A DNA stretch of 37,272 nucleotides, taken from NCBI GenBank assembly GCA_007124095.1, contig SLFU01000235.1, positions 1 to 37,272 of the forward strand, given 5' to 3'. Under the pieces are notes generated by a model that searched no databases, was not told where the DNA came from, and saw only the letters and a list, made by a program, of their open reading frames with translations. The stretch's first letter is position 1, and every line of letters begins with the position of its first letter. A program made the translations under genes and the position numbers. Shown piece after piece: positions 18,251 through 28,081 of the stretch. The stretch is from Gemmatimonadota bacterium (GTDB lineage: Bacteria > Gemmatimonadota > Gemmatimonadetes > Longimicrobiales > Gaopeijiaceae).

Positions 18251-19561
18251 ATGGGTGAGAGCGGGGCCGGTTCCAAGAACACCCTTTCGGTCCGGGATAA
18301 CCGCACGGGAGAGGAGTACGAGCTCGAGATTCACGAGGGGAACGTGATTCGGGCGATGGATCTGCGACAAATCAAGCAGGATCCCGACGAGTTCGGGATG
18401 ATGTCGTATGACCCCGCATTCACCAATACCGCTTCTACCCGAAGCACGATCACAGAGATCGATGGCGGGAAGGGAATCCTCCGCTATCGTGGATACCCGA
18501 TCGAGCAGCTGGCCGCAAAGAGCTCGTTCCTCGAGGTCGCCTACCTCATCCTGAAGGGGGAGTTGCCGACCCGTGACGAACTGGATCACTTCGTCCACGA
18601 AGTGACGTTCCACACTTACATCCACAAGAATATCAACAAGCTTCTGGGTGGGTTTCGCTACGATGCCCACTCCATGGGCATGGTGATCTCGTCGGTCGCG
18701 GCTCTCTCGACCTTCTACCCCGAGGCGAAGGAAATCCACGATCCCGATCAGCGCTGGAACCAAATTATACGGCTGATCGCGAAGATGCCGACGCTGGCCG
18801 CCTTTTCATACCGGCATCACCGGGGCCTCCCGTTCATTTACCCCGAAAATGAGCTTTCCTATACGGCCAACTTCCTCAACATGCTCTTCCGGATCGGGGT
18901 GAAGGAGTATCGTCCCAGCCCCGTCCTCGAGAGGGCCTTGGACATCCTCTTCATCCTGCATGCGGATCACGAGCAGAACTGCTCGACTACAGCGATGAGG
19001 GTGATCGGAAGCTCCCAATCCGATCCGTTCTCCGCGCTGTCTGGTGCGATGGCTGCCCTCTACGGGCCCCTGCACGGGGGTGCGAACGAGGCCGTGCTCC
19101 GGATGCTCGCCGAGATCGGCGACGTGAAGAACATCCCGGACTTCATGGAGAGCGTGAAGCGTGGTGAGCGGCGTCTGATGGGCTTCGGCCACCGAGTCTA
19201 CAAGGCCTACGATCCGCGAGCCAGCATTATCAAGGAGGCTGCACACGACGTCTTCGAGGTGACGGGAAAGAATCCTCTACTCGACATCGCGCTCGAGCTC
19301 GAGACGATTGCTCTGAACGAGGACTACTTCGTCTCCCGGAACCTGTATCCCAACGTCGACTTTTACTCAGGCTTGATCTATCAAGCGTTGGGCTTCCCGG
19401 TGCAAATGTTTCCCGTCCTCTTCGCGATCCCCCGCACCGTGGGATGGCTCGCCCAGTGGCAGGAAATGCTGGAGGACCGGGAGCAGAGGATTGCTCGGCC
19501 GAGGCAGCTCTACGAGGGAGAGGGGGAGCGAGACTTCGTGTCGATCGACCGGCGGAGCTGA
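18251..19561 (+). CDS. gltA: Citrate synthase
   Basis: A 436-aa type II citrate synthase that condenses oxaloacetate and acetyl-CoA at the entry of the TCA cycle. The N-terminal beta-rich domain (YELEIHEGNVIRAMDLRQI) marks the hexameric, Gram-negative GltA type. Catalytic residues fit His240 in ADHEQNCSTT, His275 in GPLHGGANE and Asp370 in NVDFYSGL; GFGHRVYKAYDPR is also present. GGGAGGAGG lies four bases before the ATG. It is followed after two bases by the metallo-hydrolase gene, suggesting an operon. Confidence 0.95.
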   Translation: MGESGAGSKNTLSVRDNRTGEEYELEIHEGNVIRAMDLRQIKQDPDEFGMMSYDPAFTNTASTRSTITEIDGGKGILRYRGYPIEQLAAKSSFLEVAYLILKGELPTRDELDHFVHEVTFHTYIHKNINKLLGGFRYDAHSMGMVISSVAALSTFYPEAKEIHDPDQRWNQIIRLIAKMPTLAAFSYRHHRGLPFIYPENELSYTANFLNMLFRIGVKEYRPSPVLERALDILFILHADHEQNCSTTAMRVIGSSQSDPFSALSGAMAALYGPLHGGANEAVLRMLAEIGDVKNIPDFMESVKRGERRLMGFGHRVYKAYDPRASIIKEAAHDVFEVTGKNPLLDIALELETIALNEDYFVSRNLYPNVDFYSGLIYQALGFPVQMFPVLFAIPRTVGWLAQWQEMLEDREQRIARPRQLYEGEGERDFVSIDRRS

Positions 19562-19563
19562 AC

Positions 19564-20538
19564 GTGCCTCAGCGCCCCGAGAACCTTGGGGCGGTTCCGC
19601 TCGACGTCGAGCACGACGGGCTGACCGGGGTGATTTGCGCGTACTTCCTCGAAACGCCGGAGCCCACGCTCGTGGACCCCGGGCCGTCCACGTCACTGCC
19701 AATGCTAGGTCGGAGGTTGGCCGAGCTCGATGTCGGCCTCGAAGATCTCAGGCATCTTCTCCTCACGCACATCCATCTCGACCATGCGGGCGCGGTGGGA
19801 CACCTGGTGAAGGAGAATCCTCGGCTGACCGTGCACGTGCACGAGAAGGGCGCTCTCCATCTGATCGAGCCGGATCGCCTCGTCGCTTCGACGAGGCGGA
19901 CGTTCGGGGATGCCCACGAACGTCTGTGGGGTGACGTGATTCCCGTTCCCGGGGACCAGATCCGAGCCTGGAGTCCAGGGGATTCCTGGCCCCTGCCTGG
20001 AATCCGCCCGCTTCCGACACCCGGGCACATCGACCACCATCTCGCGTGGGAGGCCGAACGGATCGGCGTGCTCTTCACCGGGGATGTGATGGGCGTCATC
20101 CTGGCCCCGGAAACGTCCGCTCACCCCCCCACGCCCCCTCCGGCGGTGGATCTCCCCGCCTGGCGCCGCACCCTCGATGAGACGCTCGCACCGGTGGAGG
20201 TGGAGGCGTTTGCGCCGACGCACTTCGGCTTCCATGGAGAGTTTCACGCACGTCGCCGAGAGCTGCGCGCGTGTCTGGACGAAGTCGCGGATCGCGTGCG
20301 GAGAGCGATGCGAGAAGGTGAGGGCGCGGAGAAGGAGGACCAGGCGGCCTATCACAGGGAAACCACCGACGAGCTGGAGCGCCACTTTCCTCCTGAGTGG
20401 GTGGAGCGGTACCTGGCGACGTTTTCCCCCCGCACCGACTGGAAGGGCGTGCGGTTTCACCTCTCGCGCACCGAGTTTACCGGTGAGGTCGGGCGAGACT
20501 CGAGTGGGGCCCTCCCGGGCGGGGAAGGTGGCTCGTGA
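19564..20538 (+). CDS. Metallo-beta-lactamase-fold hydrolase
   Basis: A 324-aa cytoplasmic MBL-fold protein. The zinc-binding HIHLDHAG (His69, His71, Asp73, His74) follows a core that reads TLVDPGPS, and the later ligands fit PTPGHIDHH, LFTGDVMG and the His in APTHFG. This is the glyoxalase II/SoxH-like pattern, with a C-terminal helical extension from about 225. The GTG start at 19564 lies two bases after the gltA stop. The stop overlaps the ketosynthase start (GTGA), so the two are probably translated together. The substrate could be a thioester, given its ketosynthase partner, but this is inference. Confidence 0.85.
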   Translation: MPQRPENLGAVPLDVEHDGLTGVICAYFLETPEPTLVDPGPSTSLPMLGRRLAELDVGLEDLRHLLLTHIHLDHAGAVGHLVKENPRLTVHVHEKGALHLIEPDRLVASTRRTFGDAHERLWGDVIPVPGDQIRAWSPGDSWPLPGIRPLPTPGHIDHHLAWEAERIGVLFTGDVMGVILAPETSAHPPTPPPAVDLPAWRRTLDETLAPVEVEAFAPTHFGFHGEFHARRRELRACLDEVADRVRRAMREGEGAEKEDQAAYHRETTDELERHFPPEWVERYLATFSPRTDWKGVRFHLSRTEFTGEVGRDSSGALPGGEGGS

Positions 20539-22151
20539 AACGGGTCGGGATTTACGGATGGGGAATCGTAGCGCCCCGGTCTCCGAATGTGGAGGTGTTC
20601 GAGCGCAATCTCGAGTCCTCGGAGAGCTGGCTTGCGGCCTTCGACGGGTTCGGCCAGGACCCTTTTCTGGTCGGTCGTCCGGAGTTCGACTTCGAGGACT
20701 ATCGTGAGTGGGTGGAATCCCGGTTTCCGCCGAACCGGTTCCGGCAGCTGACCACCAAGATGGATCTCACCACCCTCTATGCCGTGGGTGCCTTCATCCA
20801 GTCGCTTCAGCAGAACCCCGGAATCGAGTCGGTGCTTCAGGAGCTTGGTTCGAAGGCGCACGTTTACTTGGGCACCGGACTCGGGGCCTTGGGCACCCTG
20901 CACGACGCCACTCTCGATCTGGATCGTGCGCGGCGGAGATGGGATCGCTTCTGGGCCGCCGAGGAGCGGTGTGAACCGAGGCGGCGGTACCATGAGGCGC
21001 CCGAGGAGACGCGCGAGGAGCTGGGGGACGTGCCTCGCGACCCTGCCGAGTTGGAGGATGAAGACGATCGTCTGGAGGCCCTTCGGGTCTGGAACGCTTA
21101 CTGGGCGAGCCAATCCGCCAGCTTACAGGAGTACGTTCTCGAACTGACACGCATCGAGGCTGTCTCGGTGGGCGAGGACGTGGAAGCGGACAAGCTGAAA
21201 GCGCTGCGTGAAAAGGAGCGACTGCGGGCCAGGCTCCAGGAGCGGTGGGGTGCACCCGAACCACCGTGGGAGAGCGTCTCCTCCAATGTCCTCTGGAATA
21301 TCCCCAACACCCCGGCCTCGCAGGTTTCGATGTTGGGGCGCGTGACCGGACTGGCCTTCGCACCCATCGCCGCCTGTGCCACCTTCGGCGTCTGTCTGAA
21401 GGTCGGTATCGACGCGATCCAGCGGGGAGAAGCGCGGGCGGTGGTCGTGGGAGCCACCGACCCTCCACCCCATCCTCTGATGGTGGCTGCCTTCTATCGA
21501 GGACGTGTCCTCTCGGCGGACCGAAGGGTGTCGAAGCCTCTCACGGGGCTTCGGGGAACCCATGTCTCGGGCGGGTCGGCGGTCTGGATCGTCGGGGAGC
21601 GCTCCTTCATGGAGGAAAAGGGCTTTCATCCCCTGGGAATGGAGCCGGTCGCGGTCGGGGTCTCGTCGGACGCCGATCATATCATCACCCCCTCGAGAGA
21701 AGGCCCCCTGGTCGCAGTCCGCCAGGCGATGGCTCAAGCGGGGATCAAGCCCGAGGAGATGGCCGGTTGGGACCTCCACGCCACCGCGACGCCGGGAGAC
21801 TTTCTGGAGGTCGAGAACATCCGAAGCATCCTCCCGGAGCACGTTCTGGTGACGGCCCGCAAGGGGACATTCGGGCACGGGATGGGCGCCGGTGGTGGAT
21901 GGGAGCTCACGGCCCAGTATCTCGGGGTGGAACGTGGGGCGTTCTTTCCGACGTCCCTCGCCCGGGAGGAGCTGAATCCGGCGATTGCCCGAGTGCACGG
22001 GGCCTTCGTCTACGACACTCCTGTTCCGGCGTCCCGCGGCCCGGTGGGGAAGCTCTCCATGGGGGTGGGAGGGGTGAACTCCTGCGTCATCTCCCGGCCC
22101 CTCGCACCGCCCCCCCCGAGCCCTTCGGGGGGAGGCGGTGCCGAGGAATAG
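20535..22151 (+). CDS. Ketosynthase-fold protein (beta-ketoacyl synthase) with a charged insertion
   Basis: A 538-aa thiolase-fold condensing-enzyme homologue. The catalytic set is intact: Cys281 in IAACATFG, His415 in LHATATPGD, Lys443 and His448 in RKGTFGHGMGAGGG, and the C-terminal GVGGVNSCV. Two things are unusual. Residues about 131-248 form a highly charged, helical insertion absent from FabF-type enzymes, and the HGTGT motif is HATAT. No acyl carrier protein, acyltransferase or reductase lies nearby. The start is a GTG at 20535 overlapping the hydrolase stop. It may act in a specialised lipid or polyketide-like step; the exact role is unknown. Confidence 0.82.
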   Translation: MKRVGIYGWGIVAPRSPNVEVFERNLESSESWLAAFDGFGQDPFLVGRPEFDFEDYREWVESRFPPNRFRQLTTKMDLTTLYAVGAFIQSLQQNPGIESVLQELGSKAHVYLGTGLGALGTLHDATLDLDRARRRWDRFWAAEERCEPRRRYHEAPEETREELGDVPRDPAELEDEDDRLEALRVWNAYWASQSASLQEYVLELTRIEAVSVGEDVEADKLKALREKERLRARLQERWGAPEPPWESVSSNVLWNIPNTPASQVSMLGRVTGLAFAPIAACATFGVCLKVGIDAIQRGEARAVVVGATDPPPHPLMVAAFYRGRVLSADRRVSKPLTGLRGTHVSGGSAVWIVGERSFMEEKGFHPLGMEPVAVGVSSDADHIITPSREGPLVAVRQAMAQAGIKPEEMAGWDLHATATPGDFLEVENIRSILPEHVLVTARKGTFGHGMGAGGGWELTAQYLGVERGAFFPTSLAREELNPAIARVHGAFVYDTPVPASRGPVGKLSMGVGGVNSCVISRPLAPPPPSPSGGGGAEE

Positions 22152-22208
22152 GCCGGCGGTGGGCTGTTTTCCGGCCGCCGGCCCGGGTGGCGTGGCCCGG
22201 GCCACGCC
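22151..22208. terminator. Bidirectional GC-rich hairpins between convergent genes
   Basis: GGCCGGCGG (22151-22159) pairs with CCGCCGGCC (22175-22183) around a loop containing TTTT, and a perfect 20-base palindrome follows at 22189-22208 (centre CCCGGG). They occupy the gap between the ketosynthase and glutamine synthetase stops, where a terminator is needed for both strands. Neither has a T-run. Confidence 0.5.
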
Positions 22209-22220
22209 CTGGTGGTAGGG

Positions 22221-24416
<2,196 letters not shown>

Positions 24417-24460
24417 CGGATGCTCCTCGAACGAAATAATTGGGGAAGGACGTAAGTCGA

Positions 24461-24490
24461 ACTATAGCGGGTCGTGAGGAGTTCTTTCAA
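24461..24490 (-). promoter_or_regulatory. Sigma-70-type promoter of the GSIII gene
   Basis: Read on the minus strand, TTGAAA (24490-24485) and TATAGT (24466-24461) are 18 bases apart, close to the -35/-10 consensus. The start point would lie about 35-40 bases before the ATG at 24416. No paired CTAC/GTAG site or sigma-54 motif is seen here, so GSIII is probably not part of the NifA-like regulon. Confidence 0.6.
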
Positions 24491-24549
24491 CGGGCCGTGC
24501 ACCGATGGGACGCATGGTAGGGTGCTGGCCCCGGGCGATGGAGTGAGAA

Positions 24550-24642
24550 GGGGTCAGCCACCACGGCCTGTCCCTCTCATGCACCCGCAACGTCGCGAGG
24601 CATGAGAGGGACAGGTGCGGTGCTCCAGAAGTGGCTCACCCC
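24550..24642. repeat. Nested palindromic element between glnA and glnN
   Basis: An inner perfect 16-base inverted repeat, CCTGTCCCTCTCATGC (24567-24582) with its complement at 24600-24615, surrounds a 17-base spacer. An outer 12-base pair, GGGGTCAGCCAC (24550-24561) with GTGGCTCACCCC (24631-24642), has one mismatch. On the plus strand ATTTTTGT follows. This resembles a REP/BIME- or MITE-like unit and may also end transcription; no transposase is present. Confidence 0.65.
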
Positions 24643-24662
24643 ATTTTTGTCTGAATGCTCTC

Positions 24663-26081
24663 TTAGCTGTCGTAGTAGAGGTAGAACTCGTGAGGATGGG
24701 GCCGGAGGCGCAGGGGCAGCACCTCGTTCTCCATCTTGTAGTCGATCCAGGTCTCGATCAGGTCATCAGTGAAAACGTCGCCCTTGGTGAGGAAGTCGTG
24801 ATCGTCGGCCAGCGCTTCGAGCGCTTCATTCAGGTCGGCCGGGGTCTTTTCGGTCTGGTCGAGCTCTTCCTTGCTCATTTCATAGATGTCCCGATCCAGC
24901 GGCTCGCCGGGATCGATCTCGTTCTCGATCCCATCCATGATCGCCATGAGCATGGCCGAGAACATGAGGTAGCCGTTGCAGGTCGGGTCCGGGCAGCGGA
25001 ATTCGAGTCGCTTCGCCTTGGGGCTTGCGGTGTACATCGGGATCCGCACGGAGGCCGAACGATTCCGCTTGGACATTGCCAGGTTTACCGGAGCTTCGTA
25101 CCCTGGGACCAGGCGCCGATAAGAGTTGGCCGTGGGTGCGGCGAAGGCCAAGACGGCCCGGGCGTGCTTGAGAAGTCCGCCGATGGCATGGAGTGCCATG
25201 TCGCTGAGCCCCGCGTAGCCGTCACCTGCAAAGAGAGGCTGGCCGTCCTTCCAGAGCGACATGTGGGTATGCATCCCGCTCCCGTTGTCCTCGAAGATCG
25301 GCTTTGGCATGAACGTGACCGTCTTCCCATGCGCCTTCGCCACGTTCCGGATGATGTACTTGTACCACATGAAGTGGTCCGCCATCTGGAGTAGCGGTTC
25401 GTACTGCAAATCAATCTCGGACTGGCCGCCGGTGCCCACCTCGTGGTGGTGCGCCTCCACCGTGATTCCCACCTTCTGCAGCATGAGGCTCATCTCGGTG
25501 CGGAGGTTGTGGTAGGTGTCGGAGGGGCTGACTGGAAAGTACCCGCCCTTGTAGCTGGGCTTGTAGCCCAGGTTCGGCTCTTCGAAGCGAGCCGTGTTCC
25601 AGGCGCCTTCCACGGAGTCGATCTCGTAGAAGCCCCGATTCTGAGTCTGCTCGTAACGGACCTGGTCGAAGATGAAGAACTCCGGCTCGGGACCGACGTA
25701 GCAGACATCGGCGATCCCGCTCTTCCTGAGATACTCGTCCGCCTTGCGGGCGACATGCCGGGGGTCACGCGTATAGTCCTCGCGTGACTCGGGATCCTTG
25801 ATGTTCGAGATCACGCTCACGGTAGGCGTGTCGAAGAAGGGATCCACCTGGACGGTGGCCGGGTCCGGGACCGCCACCATGTCCGAGACATTGATGGCCT
25901 GCCACCCTCGAACCGACGAACCGTCGAATCCGACGCCGTCCTCGAAGGTGCCCTCATCCCAGGTTTCGATCGGGAAGGTGCAGTGCTGCCATGTCCCGAG
26001 GAGGTCGGTGAACTTGAGGTCCACCATCTTCGCATCGTGCTCCTTCGCATACTTGAAAAACTCATCCGGTGTCATGGTCAT
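24663..26081 (-). CDS. glnA: Type I glutamine synthetase
   Basis: A 472-aa dodecameric GSI. It has [25 protein letters not shown] in the beta-grasp domain, [51 protein letters not shown] and the C-terminal [13 protein letters not shown]. Tyr400 in [10 protein letters not shown] sits where GSI-beta enzymes are adenylylated (NLYDLP), so adenylylation by a GlnE-type enzyme is possible; none is in the window. The start is either ATG at 26081 or six bases later; the ribosome-binding site is weak. It follows the PII gene by 57 bases and is probably read from the amtB promoter. Confidence 0.95.
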   Translation of the reverse strand: MTMTPDEFFKYAKEHDAKMVDLKFTDLLGTWQHCTFPIETWDEGTFEDGVGFDGSSVRGWQAINVSDMVAVPDPATVQVDPFFDTPTVSVISNIKDPESREDYTRDPRHVARKADEYLRKSGIADVCYVGPEPEFFIFDQVRYEQTQNRGFYEIDSVEGAWNTARFEEPNLGYKPSYKGGYFPVSPSDTYHNLRTEMSLMLQKVGITVEAHHHEVGTGGQSEIDLQYEPLLQMADHFMWYKYIIRNVAKAHGKTVTFMPKPIFEDNGSGMHTHMSLWKDGQPLFAGDGYAGLSDMALHAIGGLLKHARAVLAFAAPTANSYRRLVPGYEAPVNLAMSKRNRSASVRIPMYTASPKAKRLEFRCPDPTCNGYLMFSAMLMAIMDGIENEIDPGEPLDRDIYEMSKEELDQTEKTPADLNEALEALADDHDFLTKGDVFTDDLIETWIDYKMENEVLPLRLRPHPHEFYLYYDS

Positions 26082-26138
26082 TCCATTGGATTGTGATGGA
26101 CGTTCTTGTTTCGTTCCCGGCGTTCGGGCCGGTTCAGC

Positions 26139-26480
26139 TCAACCGACGGCCGGGGCGCCGGATTCCCCGGTCCGGATCCGGTAGCACTCGGCCAGCTCGA
26201 CGACGAAGATCACCCCGTCCCCAAAGTTGCCGGTACGAGCGCCCTCGGTGATCGCCTCCCGGGTGCGCACCAGGTACTCGTCGTTCACGGCGATCTCCAA
26301 GCGAACCTTCTTGAGGAGCTGTACCTCGAACTCCGCTCCTCGGTAAGTCTCGGTAAAGCCCTTCTGCTGGCCGCAGCCAAGGGCATTGCTCACTGACATC
26401 CGGGTCACTCCCACATCGGTGAGGGCCTGTTTCACATGGTGAAGCCGCTCGGGCTGGATGTACGCGATCACTAGTTTCAT
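26139..26480 (-). CDS. glnK: PII nitrogen-regulatory protein (GlnK/GlnB) with Phe at position 51
   Basis: A 113-aa PII signal protein. PII trimers sense ATP/ADP and 2-oxoglutarate, and in GlnK bind AmtB. MKLVIAYIQPERL, the T-loop GCGQQKGFTETYRGAEF, Gln39, Lys58 and the C-terminal YRIRTGE are conserved. The T-loop residue that is uridylylated (Tyr51, in GAEY) is Phe51 here, and Arg38 is Gln38. Tyr46 is kept. The protein should therefore still bind effectors but cannot be modified at residue 51. It lies directly downstream of amtB (42 bases), the usual glnK position. GGGAG six bases before the ATG supports the start. Confidence 0.93.
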   Translation of the reverse strand: MKLVIAYIQPERLHHVKQALTDVGVTRMSVSNALGCGQQKGFTETYRGAEFEVQLLKKVRLEIAVNDEYLVRTREAITEGARTGNFGDGVIFVVELAECYRIRTGESGAPAVG

Positions 26481-26522
26481 TGGTCACTCCCTATCGGGTT
26501 GGCAAGTGTCTCGATCGGTCCG

Positions 26523-27833
26523 TCAGCGAGCGGTGAAGATCTGGAAATCCGCGTAGGCTTCCATGTTGTGCTCGGAGAGGTCGAGGCCCCTGCGTTCGTC
26601 ATCGGCGGAAACCCTCAGTCCGATCGTCTTCTTGATCAGCCAGAAGAGGATGAAGGCGGAGCCGAAGGCGACGGCCCCGTAGCTCAGCACCCCAATCAAC
26701 TGGGTCACCAAGCTGAACTCCGCGGCGAAGAGGCCGACGGCAAGAGTTCCCCATACGCCGCAGGTAAGGTGCACCGAGATAGCGCCGACCGGGTCGTCGA
26801 GTTTCCATCGGTCGAGCATCATGACGGAGAAGACCACGATCACTCCCGCGATCAGCCCGATGATCACCGAGGAAAGGACACTGACTACGTCCGCGCCCGC
26901 TGTGATCCCTACGAGACCGGCAAGTGCTCCGTTGAGGATCATTGAGGCGTCCGGGTGCTTATGCACGGTCCAGGTCGTGGCGAGCGCACCGGTGATGCCG
27001 GCTGCCGCTGCGATTGCCGTGGTGACGAAGACGAAGGAGATCTCACCGGGATCGGCGCTCAACACGGATCCCCCGTTGAACCCGAACCACCCGAACCAGA
27101 GAAGGAACATCCCGAACACTGCGAAGGGGAGGTTGTGACCCAGGATCGGCTGGATCCGGCCGTTCACGTATTTTCCGAGCCGGGGTCCGAGCAGGATGAC
27201 TCCCGCAAGGGCCGCCCATCCTCCCACGGAGTGGACGATGGTGGAGCCCGCGAAGTCGTAGAATCCCGCCTGGTCCAACCAGCCACCTCCCCACTGCCAC
27301 GAACCGAGGGCGGGGTAGACGAAGGCAACGTACACTGCCGAGAAGATGAGGAAGGCTTCGAGCTTGATTCGTTCGGCGACCGCGCCGGACACGATGGTGG
27401 CGGCCGTTGCGGCGAACATTGCCTGGAAGATGAAGTCGGCCCAGTAGGTGAAGCCCGGATCGTACGCCGCGGTGAGTCCCTCGGCGTCGGTGCCCACACC
27501 GAACCCTGCAAAGCCGAAGAGGCCCCCGAGACCGAACTCCCCCGGGTACATCAAATTGAATCCCACGATCGCGTAGGTCAGAATCCCGATCGCGATGATG
27601 CTCATGTTTTTGACGAGAATATTGACGGTGTTCTTCGCCTGGGTGAGCCCCGCCTCCAGGGCGGTAAACCCGAGATGCATGACGAAGACCAGGAAGGTCG
27701 CAACCAGGAGCCACAGGTTGTTAACGGTAAAGAGTACGTCAGCGGCAGTGGCTTCCTGGGCTGCTGCGAGAGAAGGAGTTCCTACCAGAAATAGGAGCGA
27801 AAATGCTGGAAGAATTGTTCGCAAGGGCCGCAT
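26523..27833 (-). CDS. amtB: Ammonium transporter
   Basis: A 436-aa Amt-family ammonium channel of the inner membrane, with a cleavable-looking signal peptide (MRPLRTILPAFSLLFLVGTPSLAAAQ) followed by about 11 helices. The pore's twin histidines fit His201 (STIVHSVGGW) and His355 (VHLTCGVWG); GFNLMYPG and ALEAGLTQAKNTVNIL are family motifs. The C-terminal tail GLDLSEHNMEAY is the region that communicates with PII. The ATG at 27833 has GGAGG upstream and gives a leader of about 60 bases from the predicted sigma-54 promoter; an in-frame ATG at 27875 would leave almost no leader. It is first in the likely amtB-PII-glnA operon. Confidence 0.94.
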   Translation of the reverse strand: MRPLRTILPAFSLLFLVGTPSLAAAQEATAADVLFTVNNLWLLVATFLVFVMHLGFTALEAGLTQAKNTVNILVKNMSIIAIGILTYAIVGFNLMYPGEFGLGGLFGFAGFGVGTDAEGLTAAYDPGFTYWADFIFQAMFAATAATIVSGAVAERIKLEAFLIFSAVYVAFVYPALGSWQWGGGWLDQAGFYDFAGSTIVHSVGGWAALAGVILLGPRLGKYVNGRIQPILGHNLPFAVFGMFLLWFGWFGFNGGSVLSADPGEISFVFVTTAIAAAAGITGALATTWTVHKHPDASMILNGALAGLVGITAGADVVSVLSSVIIGLIAGVIVVFSVMMLDRWKLDDPVGAISVHLTCGVWGTLAVGLFAAEFSLVTQLIGVLSYGAVAFGSAFILFWLIKKTIGLRVSADDERRGLDLSEHNMEAYADFQIFTAR

Positions 27834-27904
27834 GAGTAGTTTTCCTCCGAAGTCGGTCCATTGTGGACGGCACATCGCTCATTCGCGACGATACCGGAGG
27901 AGTT

Positions 27905-27920
27905 GGCAAGGCCCATGCCA
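27905..27920 (-). promoter_or_regulatory. Sigma-54 promoter of amtB
   Basis: Read on the minus strand, TGGCATGGGCCTTGCC matches TGGCAYG-N4-TTGC with exactly ten bases between GG and GC. Transcription should start near 27895. Together with the paired enhancer-like boxes upstream, it makes a complete sigma-54 module. Confidence 0.85.
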
Positions 27921-28023
27921 TCCGGACGATTCCAGGGCGGGGCACCCGGGGATTGCCCGTATGAAGCCAAAAAGAAGGGGTCTGAGGGGGGGAAAGAGAT
28001 CGCCTACCCGAGGGGGAAGGGGG

Positions 28024-28066
28024 CTACCAAATGGTAGGACGCGCGGCGGAGGCTACGAAAATGTAG
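28024..28066 (-). promoter_or_regulatory. Paired activator site (UAS) of amtB
   Basis: The proximal box CTACCAAATGGTAG (28024-28037) has perfect CTACCA/TGGTAG arms. The distal box is CTACGAAAATGTAG (28053-28066). Their centres are 29 bp apart, so both should face the same side of the helix. They lie about 135 and 165 bp upstream of the predicted amtB start point and just after the activator gene's stop. Neither the NtrC (TGCACC-N5-GGTGCA) nor the NifA (TGT-N10-ACA) consensus fits. Confidence 0.75.
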
Positions 28067-28081
28067 GCCCCTCGGAGATCC

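Noticed and set aside
22104-22141. Very strong hairpin GCACCGCC.../...GGCGGTGC as the ketosynthase terminator
   Set aside because: It lies within the last codons of the ketosynthase gene, encoding a Pro/Gly-rich tail; the hairpins just after the stop are better candidates.
24417-24662. A sigma-54 promoter or paired activator box upstream of GSIII
   Set aside because: No GG-N10-GC motif with a TGGCA-like start and no CTAC/GTAG pair on either strand; a sigma-70-type promoter is a better fit.
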